A stretch of DNA of 51,326 nucleotides from NCBI GenBank assembly GCA_027014155.1, contig JALWEG010000011.1, forward strand, positions 1 through 51,326, written 5' to 3'. The position numbers and the translations under genes were made by a program. Every line of letters begins with the position of its first letter. Position 1 is the first letter of the stretch. The notes under the pieces are model-generated. The model made no database searches. It was not told the DNA's origin and saw nothing but the letters and a program-made list of their open reading frames with translations. Below, piece after piece: positions 24,443-34,941 of the stretch. The DNA comes from Aquificaceae bacterium. Its GTDB lineage: Bacteria; Aquificota; Aquificia; Aquificales; Aquificaceae.

Positions 24443-25277
24443 TCAGCAAATCCTCCGAGTTTAGATAGCTTTCGGGGCTTTTCCCTTTCTCCTTCTTCTC
24501 CTCCTGGGGTTCGTAGCCGTTTATCTCTTGATGCTCCTCCCAGCCTTTGAGATAGTGCTTGCCCGCTTTGCCCAGCGCCACCTCTCTGGGAAGGACGAAT
24601 ATGGCCGCCTTTTCCGTCACGCAGGCATGCTCGCACAGTCCGCAACCTGTACAGTGGTCCGGGTCAACCTGAGGAACCATGAAGGCGTGCTTACCCGTGC
24701 GGGGATTTCGCGATGGGACTATGTATATCGCCTCGTCCAGCAGTGGGCAGGCCCTATAGCAGGCGTCGCACTGGAGTCCCCAAAAGGCTATGCAGTTCTT
24801 GTGGTCTATTACGGCAACGCCCATACGCGCCTTATTGATGTCCAAGCTTTTCTTACCATCTACGAGGGAAGATACCAAGTCCGGCTCCAACGCTCCGGTA
24901 GGACACGCAACGACGCAAGGTATGTCCTCGCACATGTAGCAGGGAACATCTCGTGGAATGAAGTAGGGCGTTCCCAAGGGCTTATTGTCTCCCGGAGAGG
25001 CCAACCGCAGGGTAATCATCTTCTTGCCGTTTTTATAGGGAACCGTGGGTCTGTTGGCGCAGGCTTCAACGCAGAGACCGCACTTTATACACTTCTTTAG
25101 AAAATCGTCCCCGGGCAGGGCACCCGGGGGCCTTATAGCGAGCGGGTCGTAGGTGTTCTCCTTAACGAAGGCCCCCCAGACGACACCTCCTAAGATGGAT
25201 ATCCCTACCGCCTGCATACTCCTCACGAGGAACTTCCTGCGAGACTCGTTAACGGGGGGCTTCCTACCTTTGCTCAT
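24435..25277 (-). CDS. napG: Ferredoxin-type protein NapG
   Basis: 280 residues. A Tat signal (ESRRKFLVRSMQAVGISILG) exports the folded protein. Four [4Fe-4S] sites follow in order: CIKCGLCVEACANRP, CYMCEDIPCVVACPTG, CDACYRACP (with the preceding NCIAFWGLQ) and CTGCGLCEHACVTE. It partners NapH in quinol oxidation. It starts 11 nt after the napA stop. Confidence 0.94.
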   Translation of the reverse strand: MSKGRKPPVNESRRKFLVRSMQAVGISILGGVVWGAFVKENTYDPLAIRPPGALPGDDFLKKCIKCGLCVEACANRPTVPYKNGKKMITLRLASPGDNKPLGTPYFIPRDVPCYMCEDIPCVVACPTGALEPDLVSSLVDGKKSLDINKARMGVAVIDHKNCIAFWGLQCDACYRACPLLDEAIYIVPSRNPRTGKHAFMVPQVDPDHCTGCGLCEHACVTEKAAIFVLPREVALGKAGKHYLKGWEEHQEINGYEPQEEKKEKGKSPESYLNSEDLLNE

Positions 25278-25288
25278 AGGCCTCTACC

Positions 25289-28144
25289 TCACGCAGGGTA
25301 AATCTTCACCGCACACTTCTTGTAGTCCGTCTGTTTGGATATGGGACACCTTTGGTCAAGGGTGACCTTGTTGATATACACCCTTTCGTCAAACCACGGC
25401 ACGAATACGAGGCCCCTGGGCGGTCTGTTCCTTCCTCTGGTCTTCACCCTCGCCTTTATCTTTCCTCTCCTGCTCTCTACCCATACGAGGTCGTTGTCCT
25501 TGACTCCCAGCTTTTTGGCATCTTCGGGGTGCATGTAGCAGAAGGCCTGGGGCATGGCTCTGTAGAGTTCGGGGACCCTCATGGTCATAGTTCCGGAGTG
25601 CCAGTGCTCAAGCACCCTACCGGTGGCGAGCCAGAAGGGATACTCCTTGTCGGGCATCTCCGGGGGCTCCATGTAGGGTCTGAAGAATATCTTTGCCCTG
25701 TTGGTCAGGTCAACCTTGGTTCCCTTCTTGGGTCCGTAGAGGTCTCCCTCGGGAATCTTCTTGAGAGCCGGTCCGTAGAAGGCGAAGTCCTTGCCTTTTC
25801 CGTACTTCCTCGCGTAGGGGTCATACTTGGCGTTGAACCTCCAGAGGGTCTCTTTGCCGTCCACCACGGGCCATCTGAGTCCTCTGACCTTGTGATAGGT
25901 GTCAAAGTCCGCAAGGTCGTGGCCGTGTCCCAGTCCGAAGAGCCTGTACTCCTCCCAGAGAGCCTTCTGGATAAAGAATCCGTAGCCCTTCCACTCCTTG
26001 CCGTCAACTCCTTTTACGCCTCTCTTGTCTCCTTCGGCAGAGGTGTTGAGGTGTTTCTCCTTGGTTATCGGGTGGTAGGCTACCGGCTGAGGCCAGCTTA
26101 TGTCAACGTTGGGTATCGTCTTCTTGAAGGCCTCTTCGGAGAATAGAACGTCGTACAGTGTCATCTCGGGGTCGTAGCCCATCTTCTTGGCCTCTTCCAG
26201 AACGTTGGGCAGAACCGTTCCGTCGCTAAGCTTCCACTCCTTCCACACCTCCTTGAGCTTAAAGAACTTGGAAAACTCTATCAGATGCCACTCGTCGGGC
26301 ATAGCCTCTCCCGGCGGTGTAACCTGCTGCTTCCAGTGCTGGGTTCTCCTCTCGGAGTTTCCGTAGGCACCCCACTTCTCGTAAATCATCGCGGCGGGAA
26401 GTATGAGGTCTGCCACCTTTGCAGATATGCCGGGGTAGGAGTCGGACACCACTATGAAGTTGTCCATCTCCCTTGCCGCCTTTATCCAGTGGTTGGCGTT
26501 GGCCGTATCCTGCCAGGGGTTGCACACGTTGACCCACGCCCACTTGATTTTTCCGTCTTCCAAATCCCTCATTATCTGGACGATGTTGGCTCCAACCTTG
26601 GGGTTTATGGTTCCCTTAGGAACCCTCCAGATTTTCTCGGAGATTTCCCTGTGTTTGGGATTGAATACCACCATGTCCGCGGGCAACCTGTGGGCGAAGG
26701 TTCCTACCTCCCTTGCGGTTCCGCAAGCCGAAGGCTGACCGGTTAGGGAGAAGGCTCCGTTTCCGGGCTGGGCGTGCTTGCCCAAGAGCAGGTGTATGGC
26801 GTAGTTCTGCTCGTTTACCCAGGTTCCCCTCGTATGCTGGTTGAATCCCATGGTCCAGAAGGAGACCACCTCCCTGCCCTTCTCTATGTAGAGGTCAGCG
26901 AGAGCCTTGAGCTTCTTCTTGAACTCTTCCAGAGGCTCGTCGGGGTCTCCCTTTGCGACCCTTGCTACGTAGTCAAGGGTGTAAGGCTCCAGCGCCTTCT
27001 TGAACTCCTCAAAGGATATTACCCAGTGCTTGCCCGCCTGCTTCCTGTGCTTCATCTTGAGCTTGTCGCCGGGCTTGAGGTTCAGGTACTTGAGAGCCAC
27101 CGCCTCATCTTCGGAGATGGTCTTTACCACCTCTTTACGCATAGTTTGCTTCTCTTTCTCCGTGTATTTGGGGTGTTCTGGGTTGCCCCTCATTCCGTAG
27201 CCTATGTCCACGTATCCGGTGGCAAAGGTGCAGTAGTTCTTTACGAAGTCCCAATCTATAGCCTCGGGGTGGTTATACACTATCTCGTGGAGTATGTAGT
27301 TCTGTATCGCCAAGTCGGTGTTGGGCTTGAAGATTATGGGTATATCGGCAAGGTCTACAGACCTGTGGGTGAAGGTAGAGAGAACCACCAGCTTGACCTT
27401 GTCGGGATTTGAGAGCTTCCTGTCTATAACCCTCGCCCAGAGAACGGGGTGCATCTCCGCCATGTTGGAGCCCCAGAGGACGAAGGTATCGGTAAGCTCT
27501 ATGTCGTCATAACAGCCCGCAGGCTCGTCTATTCCGAAGGTTTGTATGAAGGCCGCCACTGCCGAAGCCATGCAGTGCCTCGCGTTGGGGTCTATGTTGT
27601 TGGACCTGAAGCCCGCCTTCATGAGCTTGGCAGCCGCGTAGCCCTCCATTATGGTGTACTGGCCTGAGGAGAATATGGCAACCCCTTCGGGACCAAGTTC
27701 GTTGTAGGCCTCTTTGAACTTCTTGACCATTATCTCGTAAGCCTTCTGCCAGCTTACGGGCTTGAACTTTCCTTTCTTATCAAATTCTCCCTTCTCGTTT
27801 ACCCTGAGCAGCGGTTTGGTCAACCTGTCCTCTCCGTACATTATCTTGGCCAAGAAGTATCCCTTTATGCAGTTGAGTCCCCTGTTGACCGGAGCCTTAG
27901 GGTCTCCCTTAACCGCAACCACCCTGTCGTCCTTGGTGGCAACCAGAACTCCACAACCCGTTCCGCAAAAACGACAGGCGGCCTTATCCCATCTCCAACC
28001 CGTCTCCGCCTCCGAGGCCTTGGCCAGAGCCTCTTTGGGAACGCTCATACCTACCGCCGTTGCGGCACTTACCGCGGCCGCAGACTTTAAAAAGTCTCTC
28101 CTTGAGAGGTTCAGAGACCTCTCTTCTTGGCTCACCTTAGCCAT
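25289..28144 (-). CDS. napA: Periplasmic nitrate reductase catalytic subunit NapA
   Basis: 951 residues from ATG 28144, which has GGAGG 8 nt upstream; the ATG at 28159 lies too close to that SD. It reduces nitrate to nitrite at a molybdenum bis-MGD centre. A Tat signal ([20 protein letters not shown]) is followed by the [4Fe-4S] site C57-C60-C64-C92 (CRFCGTGCG ... NRGLNC) and the Mo-ligating C191 ([13 protein letters not shown]). It is longer than E. coli NapA (828), as is typical of epsilonproteobacterial NapA, which carry internal insertions (here about 300-420 and 690-790). First gene of napAGHBFLD. Confidence 0.96.
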   Translation of the reverse strand: MAKVSQEERSLNLSRRDFLKSAAAVSAATAVGMSVPKEALAKASEAETGWRWDKAACRFCGTGCGVLVATKDDRVVAVKGDPKAPVNRGLNCIKGYFLAKIMYGEDRLTKPLLRVNEKGEFDKKGKFKPVSWQKAYEIMVKKFKEAYNELGPEGVAIFSSGQYTIMEGYAAAKLMKAGFRSNNIDPNARHCMASAVAAFIQTFGIDEPAGCYDDIELTDTFVLWGSNMAEMHPVLWARVIDRKLSNPDKVKLVVLSTFTHRSVDLADIPIIFKPNTDLAIQNYILHEIVYNHPEAIDWDFVKNYCTFATGYVDIGYGMRGNPEHPKYTEKEKQTMRKEVVKTISEDEAVALKYLNLKPGDKLKMKHRKQAGKHWVISFEEFKKALEPYTLDYVARVAKGDPDEPLEEFKKKLKALADLYIEKGREVVSFWTMGFNQHTRGTWVNEQNYAIHLLLGKHAQPGNGAFSLTGQPSACGTAREVGTFAHRLPADMVVFNPKHREISEKIWRVPKGTINPKVGANIVQIMRDLEDGKIKWAWVNVCNPWQDTANANHWIKAAREMDNFIVVSDSYPGISAKVADLILPAAMIYEKWGAYGNSERRTQHWKQQVTPPGEAMPDEWHLIEFSKFFKLKEVWKEWKLSDGTVLPNVLEEAKKMGYDPEMTLYDVLFSEEAFKKTIPNVDISWPQPVAYHPITKEKHLNTSAEGDKRGVKGVDGKEWKGYGFFIQKALWEEYRLFGLGHGHDLADFDTYHKVRGLRWPVVDGKETLWRFNAKYDPYARKYGKGKDFAFYGPALKKIPEGDLYGPKKGTKVDLTNRAKIFFRPYMEPPEMPDKEYPFWLATGRVLEHWHSGTMTMRVPELYRAMPQAFCYMHPEDAKKLGVKDNDLVWVESRRGKIKARVKTRGRNRPPRGLVFVPWFDERVYINKVTLDQRCPISKQTDYKKCAVKIYPA

Positions 28145-28161
28145 GGCAAAAACCTCCATAC

Positions 28162-28175
28162 CTGATTTGTATCAG
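28162..28175. promoter_or_regulatory. Dyad CTGAT-N4-ATCAG in the napA leader
   Basis: Five-base arms with a four-base centre give the spacing of the FNR/CRP family (TTGAT-N4-ATCAA). It lies downstream of the predicted transcription start, about +15 to +28, where binding would repress rather than activate, and 17 nt before the start codon. It may instead be a short leader hairpin. Confidence 0.4.
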
Positions 28176-28195
28176 TGATATACCTCATATAAGTA

Positions 28196-28224
28196 AGTAT
28201 AGACTTTTTAGAGTTGTAGGTCAA
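28196..28224 (-). promoter_or_regulatory. Sigma-70-type promoter of the nap operon
   Basis: On the minus strand TTGACC (28224-28219) and TATACT (28201-28196) are separated by exactly 17 bp. Transcription would start near 28189, about 45 nt before the napA ATG. The region upstream is AT-rich and contains TTTATCAATAA. Confidence 0.65.
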
Positions 28225-28257
28225 TAACAATTCAAAACTTATTGATAAATTGAAGGA

Positions 28258-29376
28258 TTAAACCGTCCCTTTTTCTTGTCTGCGCCTGTGTTTATCCATC
28301 TTCTCTCCGACGAACCGGGTAAACTCCCTGATAAACCTCTCTTTGCTAAAGCTCTCAGCCTTGGCTCTTATGTAATGTCTGTCTAAATTTCCCTCCAAAG
28401 CCTCAAAGCGCTCCAGAGCCTCCAGCAGGGCAGACGGCGTTTGCTCTTTGAATAGAACTCCGCTCTTGCCTTCCTCAACTATCTCCACCGCTCCCCCTCT
28501 GCCGAAGGCCACCACGGGCGTTCCGCAGGCCATAGCCTCCACCATGGATATGCCGAAGTCTTCTTCCGCAGCGTAAACAAAGGCTTTGGCCTCCCTTAGA
28601 TATCTTTTCATATCCTCCTCCCTCAAAGTCCCCAACCCCCTAACGTTGGGATAAGTCCCGTCAAACTTGTGAGTTCCTTCACCTATAAGGTATACCTTCC
28701 TTTTGGGTGTCTTTGCGAAAGCTCGGACTATAAGTTCCAACTTCTTGTAAGGCACGTGCCTTGATACGCACACGTAGAAGTCCTCCCTTCTGTTGGGATT
28801 AAACTCAAAGGAGCCGACATCAACCGGTGGGTATATCACCTTCGCCCTCCTTCTGTAAACGTTCCTGATCCTTCTGGCTACATACTTGGAATTGGCTACA
28901 AAGTGGTCAACCCTGACGGCCGTGCTAAGGTCCCACAGACGTATGTAGTGCAAGAATAGAGCGGCGATGGGCTTGAGCGGGGTCGCAACCGAGTCCATGT
29001 ATTGGTGATACAAATCCCACGCATACCTTATGGGCGTGTGGCAGTAGCATATATGGAGTTGCTCAGGGCGCTTTAGGACACCCTTGGCGACCGCGTGGGA
29101 AGAGGAAACGATAAGCTCAAAGTCGCTCAAATCAAACTGTTCTACGCACAAGGGCATCAGCGGCAAAAGGTATCTGTAAAGCCTTCCTACCGCAGGTATC
29201 CTCTGGAGCAAAGAGGTGTTGATGGAGATATCCCCGAGGTGTTCCCTCTCTTCACCCCTTAGCGTGTTCACCAAGGTAAAAATCTCCGCGTTAGGGACAC
29301 ACTCCACTATGGCCTCAAGAACCCTCTCCGAGCCGGCCCAGGTGGTAAGCCAGTCGTGAACGACCGCCGTCTTCAT
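28258..29376 (-). CDS. GT4-family glycosyltransferase (second of pair)
   Basis: 372 residues, GT-B fold. The N-terminus has AVVHDWLTTWAGSERVLEAI, the nucleotide-sugar domain has RHVPYKKLELIVRAF and the EX7E motif lies in EEDFGISMVEAMACGTPVVAF. It probably adds a hexose to a lipid-linked or surface glycan. The start overlaps the upstream GT4 stop by 4 nt. The C-terminus is rich in Lys/Arg, perhaps membrane-binding. Confidence 0.88.
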   Translation of the reverse strand: MKTAVVHDWLTTWAGSERVLEAIVECVPNAEIFTLVNTLRGEEREHLGDISINTSLLQRIPAVGRLYRYLLPLMPLCVEQFDLSDFELIVSSSHAVAKGVLKRPEQLHICYCHTPIRYAWDLYHQYMDSVATPLKPIAALFLHYIRLWDLSTAVRVDHFVANSKYVARRIRNVYRRRAKVIYPPVDVGSFEFNPNRREDFYVCVSRHVPYKKLELIVRAFAKTPKRKVYLIGEGTHKFDGTYPNVRGLGTLREEDMKRYLREAKAFVYAAEEDFGISMVEAMACGTPVVAFGRGGAVEIVEEGKSGVLFKEQTPSALLEALERFEALEGNLDRHYIRAKAESFSKERFIREFTRFVGEKMDKHRRRQEKGTV

Positions 29377-30446
29377 AAAAACTCCCTGAAAAGCTCGTAG
29401 TGGGAAAGTGCAGAGCTATCCCAGCTAAAGCTCCTCGCTCTCTTTATACCCTTTATTATCAACTCTTCCCTCAAACGGGAATCTTCTATCAGCCTTTGCA
29501 TAGCTTGGGAAACCTCTTCGTGCTCTCTCGGATTGAAGTAAAGCGCCGCATCACCGCACACCTCCGGCAGGCTTGATACATTTGAAACCGCCACGGGGCA
29601 GCCGCAGGCCATAGCCTCAAGGGGCGGGAAGCCAAAACCCTCATACAGCGAAGGGAAGACAAAGAGATAAGCCTTTCTGTAAAGCTTTGCCAACTCCTCA
29701 TCGCTTCTGACGCTGTCCATAACCTCTACCCTGTCTCCCAATTTACGTATGCCCTTAAACAGCTCCGAGCTTTTCCAGCTTTCGGCACCCACTATCTTGA
29801 GCTTAAACTCCCTCCTTACGTAATCGGGCAGCAATTTATAGGCATCAAGCAGAACTTTAAGGTTCTTTCTGGGCTGGAGGGAGCCGACGAAGAGTATAAA
29901 CTTCTCCTTCTCTGACTGCGAAGGAAAGAATACGGAGTCGTCTATTCCGTGATAGATTACCCTGACCTTGCCGGTATCAATACCGAACACTTCCACCAGC
30001 TCACCTTTGACAAACTCCGAGGGTACCACGAAGGCGTCAGACCTGCCTAAATACTTGGGAAAGTTCTCCTTGAAGAAGAGATATCTGTGTTCCGGAAGCC
30101 AATCTCTGCGCAAAAAAGATAGGTCGTGGACGGTAGTTATTACGGCTCTGCTTTTGACCCGCAGCATGGGTATGAAGTTAGGCTCAAAGTAAAGGTCAAA
30201 GCTCTGTGAGCTCCTTGAGAGCAGGCCGTAAGCTAACTTCTTGAGGGTATTCCAAAGAAGGGGGTACCTTTTAAGGAATCCTTTCAGCCCCTCTAACTCC
30301 TTTACTTCCAGTTCTCTGGTGAATCTGCCAGAAAAGAAGGTGGTGTCCTCGTTTAGCTCAGAGAGCCTTTTGGCTACGTTCAGAGTGTAAACCCCCACCC
30401 CCGTCTTGGGAGAAAGTAGGGTGGAGGTGTTTATAAGCAATCTCAC
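29373..30446 (-). CDS. GT4-family glycosyltransferase (first of pair)
   Basis: 357 residues, GT-B fold. Visible blocks are [50 protein letters not shown] and the donor-binding [19 protein letters not shown] with the conserved Glu pair. The pair with the next gene indicates stepwise assembly of a small glycan. Curiously it lies 6 nt behind a surface subtilase, so the three form one operon; glycosylation of the protease or of a surface layer is conceivable but unproven. Confidence 0.88.
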   Translation of the reverse strand: MRLLINTSTLLSPKTGVGVYTLNVAKRLSELNEDTTFFSGRFTRELEVKELEGLKGFLKRYPLLWNTLKKLAYGLLSRSSQSFDLYFEPNFIPMLRVKSRAVITTVHDLSFLRRDWLPEHRYLFFKENFPKYLGRSDAFVVPSEFVKGELVEVFGIDTGKVRVIYHGIDDSVFFPSQSEKEKFILFVGSLQPRKNLKVLLDAYKLLPDYVRREFKLKIVGAESWKSSELFKGIRKLGDRVEVMDSVRSDEELAKLYRKAYLFVFPSLYEGFGFPPLEAMACGCPVAVSNVSSLPEVCGDAALYFNPREHEEVSQAMQRLIEDSRLREELIIKGIKRARSFSWDSSALSHYELFREFL

Positions 30447-30452
30447 CCGCGG

Positions 30453-32297
30453 TTATGCTCTGTAAAACCTACCCCTCAGGAATATGGCCAAGAACATGAG
30501 AAGAACCAGCAGCATATCCCCGGCAACCTTGCCGCCTATGGGAGCTACGGAACAACCGCCACCCTTTGGAGTGGAAGTTGCCGCCAAGGCTCCGTTGACG
30601 CTCAGCTTTCCGTATCCCCAGTCGCTGTTGGGCGAGTTTTGAGTAAACATGTCATGGTAGGCGGTGGAGGTGAGTATGTTCTTAACCTCGTAGAGTTTGA
30701 GTCTGTAGTTCTTGCTGAGCATCAAGGCCACGGTTCCGCTAACGACAGGTGCCGCCATGCTGGTTCCCTGCAACGCCTTATATTCACTCTCACCACATAC
30801 GTCGTAGGCTCCATTAGAAATATACGTAGGAAATGCGGAACATATAAGCTCTCCGGGAGCGACGATGTCGGGTTTCACGAGAACGGGACAACCCTTGGAA
30901 CAACCTCTCGTGGGACCCCTACCGCTGAAGACCGATAGGTCGTTGAGGGTAGAGCCTGCGTTTACGTTTGAGGCTATCTTGCTGGTAAATGAGCCCACGA
31001 CGATTATGCCGTCAACGGCAGAATCAGAAGCGAGGGTATATCTGGGCGACGCGTTGGCAAACGCCAAACCCGCACCCCAAGCGTGATAGGTGCCCTTAAC
31101 TACGTTATCCCCCCTTATGTTTATGCTCCATATATAACTGGAGATGCCGGCGCTCTCTATCTCTATGGCTATCTCCTTGTCTCCGTTCAGGGGGTTTACG
31201 TCGCTGGAGCTGATGTTCACGGTTCCGCAGGTTCCCAGCTTGTAGGTTACCGTAGAGGCTACGGGAACAAAGGGAGTTGAACCGCAGGGGGAGGTTATCT
31301 GCACGGAAAAGCTATCGCTTCCGGGATACCACAGGTCTATGGCCGAATACTTGGAGCCTATAACGAAGCTGTGGGACACGGTGGCACCCTGCCCAACGCT
31401 ACCGCCGACGTGAATTCCATCTGCGGCACTGTTGCCCGCCGCCTTAACTATTATTACCCCTTCCTTTGAGAAGTTTTCCAAGGCTTTTGAAAAGAGGTCG
31501 GAGCCGTCGTGGGGACCTAAATCCGAACCTAAGCTCAGGTTTATCACGAACGGCTTCTTGAGAACTTCCGCCTTCTCGCGCACAAACCTGATTCCGACGA
31601 TTACACCGTCGGAAGAGACTTCATACTCGCCCACCTTAACGGCGATAATCTCGGCCGCGGGAGCCACCCCTACGTAGGAAGTTTGGCTGCCGTCGCTCCT
31701 TTTGCCGCTTCCGGCGGCTATACCCGCCACGTGGGTGCCGTGTCCTACGTTGTCCCTTTGCTTACACTGATTGGCGTCTATCTTCTTCTTATCGCACACC
31801 TCACCGGTGGTGGTGTCGTATATATAGACCACCCTTCCCGCTATTGAGGGGTGGTTGTAGTCCACTCCCGAGTCAAGTATGCCTATGATTACCCCGCTAC
31901 CGTTGTATTTGGCGAACTCTCCGTATCTGACCTTGTCGGCACCGCTGGCTATCGCAGCGCTGTCTAAGTCGTACCTGAGCTTTTTGGGCTTTTCTATAAA
32001 CTCAACCCTGTTATCTTCGGACAGTGCGGACAGAGCCTTTATATCAAACTTAGCCGTGAGCACGTCCCCAACCTGAGCTATAAACTCCCCCCCGTACTCT
32101 TTAACGAGAGCTTCTCCGTCTATATCTTCAGAGGAAAGCTTTATAAGAACGCCGGTTTTATAGACGAGCTTTGCCTCTCCTTCGCCCTGAAGCTTAGCCG
32201 CCTTGCTTACATCAATTTTAAGCCAAGGGTCTATCTTTTCCGCAGTCAGTCCGAGGGAAGCTAAAAAAAACGTTCCCAGTATTAATCTTTTTATCAT
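30453..32297 (-). CDS. Secreted subtilase (S8) with C-terminal GGGCS sorting-like tail
   Basis: 614 residues. A signal peptide (residues 1-19) is followed by an N-terminal propeptide-like domain, then the S8 catalytic triad D142 (ILDSGVDYNHP), H186 (GHGTHVAG) and S513 ([12 protein letters not shown]), with oxyanion N289 (AAGN). A ~150-residue insertion between Asn and Ser resembles a jelly-roll domain. The C-terminus reads GGGCS, then a TM segment (DMLLVLLMFLAIFL), then RGR..RA, a layout like known C-terminal sorting signals. SD GGAGGGATAAG precedes the ATG. Paralogous to the subtilase at 47221. Confidence 0.9.
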   Translation of the reverse strand: MIKRLILGTFFLASLGLTAEKIDPWLKIDVSKAAKLQGEGEAKLVYKTGVLIKLSSEDIDGEALVKEYGGEFIAQVGDVLTAKFDIKALSALSEDNRVEFIEKPKKLRYDLDSAAIASGADKVRYGEFAKYNGSGVIIGILDSGVDYNHPSIAGRVVYIYDTTTGEVCDKKKIDANQCKQRDNVGHGTHVAGIAAGSGKRSDGSQTSYVGVAPAAEIIAVKVGEYEVSSDGVIVGIRFVREKAEVLKKPFVINLSLGSDLGPHDGSDLFSKALENFSKEGVIIVKAAGNSAADGIHVGGSVGQGATVSHSFVIGSKYSAIDLWYPGSDSFSVQITSPCGSTPFVPVASTVTYKLGTCGTVNISSSDVNPLNGDKEIAIEIESAGISSYIWSINIRGDNVVKGTYHAWGAGLAFANASPRYTLASDSAVDGIIVVGSFTSKIASNVNAGSTLNDLSVFSGRGPTRGCSKGCPVLVKPDIVAPGELICSAFPTYISNGAYDVCGESEYKALQGTSMAAPVVSGTVALMLSKNYRLKLYEVKNILTSTAYHDMFTQNSPNSDWGYGKLSVNGALAATSTPKGGGCSVAPIGGKVAGDMLLVLLMFLAIFLRGRFYRA

Positions 32298-32318
32298 CTT
32301 ATCCCTCCGTTATCAAAT

Positions 32319-33080
<762 letters not shown>

Positions 33081-33083
33081 GAT

Positions 33084-33316
33084 AAAATTTGCGTCTGATC
33101 CTCTCCTTTAAAGGAGAGATACAGACGCACCCCGAAGGGGTTGAATTTTCCGAAAGAGCCTTGTAAATTAATTTGTGATAGCCGATAACCAAGTCTATCG
33201 GGTTCACCCACCTTACGGGTGGTAGGGGTGGACTGCCCCGAGCTTATGCCCGTGGAGGGAGCATTCGTTCCCTGTGAAGCGGGAAGCTCCTCAATTCATT
33301 GAGGAGAGGAAGTCAC
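33084..33316 (+). mobile_element. Orphan IS605/omega-RNA-like element, copy B (no ORF)
   Basis: A 233-bp structured, non-coding counterpart of copy A, inverted relative to it, 12 kb away. It starts AAAATTTGCGTCT, contains the palindrome CTCTCCTTTAAAGGAGAG, CCCCGAAGGGG and CACCC...GGGTG, and ends in an 8-bp stem (33287-33306, CTCCTCAA-TTCA-TTGAGGAG) then AGGAAGTCAC. The terminal stem differs in sequence from copy A at most positions yet still pairs. It fills the space between convergent rsmA and leuA; TCA of its terminal TCAC is the leuA stop codon. If it acts like a TnpB omega-RNA, the guide would be antisense to the leuA 3' end. Confidence 0.7.
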
Positions 33317-34884
33317 ACGGTTCCCTCTTTGCGCATATCGGATCTCTGGAGTATGTAGTCCTTGCGGACTATGGCCCTGTTCAGGGCGTCCACGAAGGCC
33401 TTAACGCTGGCCTTTATTATGTCCGTATCCACGCCTCTGCCGGAAGCTCTAACGCCTTCCAGCTCCAAGACTGTGCGTGCCTCCGCCTGTGCGTCCGTAT
33501 TGGGAGTCAGGGCCTTTATGGAGTAATCAACGAGCTTAGAATTTATGTTCAGAGCCTTCTGGATAGCCTTTATGGTGGCGTCCACGGGACCGTTGCCGGT
33601 AGAGGTGGCGGTTCTCTCTTCCCCCTTGAAGTAGAGCTTTACCGTTGCCGTGGGGACAAGGTTATCCCCACTCTGAACCTGAAAGTGCTCAACCCGTATA
33701 GGCTCCTGGTCTTCCAACTTCATAAACTCCTGATAAATCAGAGCCTCTATGTCCTCGTCGTAGATTTCCTTCTTCTTGTCCGCCAGCTCTTTGAGCTTTG
33801 CGAATATCCTCTCAACGTCCTCTTGGGTGTAGTTGATACCGTATTCGTCCAGCTTTAGCTTTAGAGCGTGCCTTCCCGAGTGTTTGCCCAAGACTATGTT
33901 CCTGCTCTTGGGAAAACCCACGTCCTCCGCGTTCATTATCTCGTAGGTGAGCCTGTGGCTGAGTACCCCGTGCTGGTGGATACCAGATTCGTGGGCAAAG
34001 GCGTTGTCCCCTACGATAGCCTTATTGGGAGGTACAAAGGAGCCGGTAATCCTGCACAAAAGCCTTGAAGTTTTGTAAATTTCCTTAGTATTTACACCGG
34101 TATACAGTCCTCCGAAGTAGTCGTGTCTTACCCTCAAGGCCATAACGATTTCCTCAAGGGCGGCGTTTCCGGCCCTCTCGCCTATGCCGTTTATGGTGCA
34201 TTCCACCTGCCGGACTCCGTTCTTAACTCCCGCAAGGGAGTTGGCTACCGCAAGTCCCAAATCGTCGTGGCAGTGGACGCTCAGGATTGCCTTATCTATA
34301 TTGGGAACGTTCTCCATTATGTCCCTTATGAGCCTGCCGAACTCCTCCGGTATGGCGTAGCCTACCGTATCAGGTATGTTTATGACCTTTGCCCCGGCCT
34401 TTATAACCTCCTCTATTATCCTGTAGAGGAACTCCCTCTCGCTCCTGGTGGCGTCCTCACAGGAGAACTCCACATCGTCGGTGAAGTTTCTCGCAAAGGC
34501 CACCGCATCTTTGGCTATCTCAAGAACCTCTTCCGGCCTTTTCTTGAGCTTGTATTCCATATGTATGGGAGAGGTGGCTATGAAGGTGTGTATCCTCTTC
34601 CTCTCGGCCGGCTCTATGGCCTGCGCCGCAGTCTCAATATCCCCACGGTTAGCCCTTGAGAGGGAACATATCACGGGACCCTTAACCTCTTGCGCAATCC
34701 TCCTTATGGCTTCAAAGTCCCCCTTGGACGCTGCGGCAAAGCCCGCCTCTATGACATCAACACCTAAGTTGGCAAGCTGATGAGCCATCTGGAGCTTTTC
34801 CTCCGCGGTCATAGAGAAACCCGGTGCCTGCTCACCGTCCCTCAGTGTGGTGTCAAATATGTAAACCCTCTTGCCGTCCTCCAT
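33313..34884 (-). CDS. leuA: 2-Isopropylmalate synthase
   Basis: 523 residues, full length with the C-terminal leucine-sensing dimer domain. It condenses acetyl-CoA with 2-ketoisovalerate, the first step of leucine synthesis. Blocks are [35 protein letters not shown] (metal ligands HxH) and [19 protein letters not shown] precedes ATG 34884. Its stop codon lies in the right boundary of element B, so its last residues (EGTV) may have been altered by the insertion. Confidence 0.96.
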   Translation of the reverse strand: MEDGKRVYIFDTTLRDGEQAPGFSMTAEEKLQMAHQLANLGVDVIEAGFAAASKGDFEAIRRIAQEVKGPVICSLSRANRGDIETAAQAIEPAERKRIHTFIATSPIHMEYKLKKRPEEVLEIAKDAVAFARNFTDDVEFSCEDATRSEREFLYRIIEEVIKAGAKVINIPDTVGYAIPEEFGRLIRDIMENVPNIDKAILSVHCHDDLGLAVANSLAGVKNGVRQVECTINGIGERAGNAALEEIVMALRVRHDYFGGLYTGVNTKEIYKTSRLLCRITGSFVPPNKAIVGDNAFAHESGIHQHGVLSHRLTYEIMNAEDVGFPKSRNIVLGKHSGRHALKLKLDEYGINYTQEDVERIFAKLKELADKKKEIYDEDIEALIYQEFMKLEDQEPIRVEHFQVQSGDNLVPTATVKLYFKGEERTATSTGNGPVDATIKAIQKALNINSKLVDYSIKALTPNTDAQAEARTVLELEGVRASGRGVDTDIIKASVKAFVDALNRAIVRKDYILQRSDMRKEGTV

Positions 34885-34908
34885 GGCTTTCCTCCGAAAA
34901 ACCCGTTT

Positions 34909-34941
34909 AATTGAAAATAATTCTCAATTAGAATTTGTCAA
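34909..34941 (-). promoter_or_regulatory. leuA promoter with Fur-box-like dyad
   Basis: On the minus strand TTGACA (34941-34936) is a perfect -35 and overlaps the stop codon of the diguanylate cyclase gene; TATTTT 16 bp on is the likely -10. The 21-bp near-palindrome AATTGAGAATTATTTTCAATT (34929-34909, read minus; one mismatched pair) covers the -10, where a bound repressor would block initiation. It resembles Fur-family boxes. Confidence 0.5.

Noticed and set aside
33084-33316. HEARO/IscB-type omega-RNA for the orphan elements (opposite reading direction)
   Set aside because: The right-end layout matches the tnpB elements in the same window, and the sequence did not resemble the IscB RNA I remember. 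A covariance search could reopen this.
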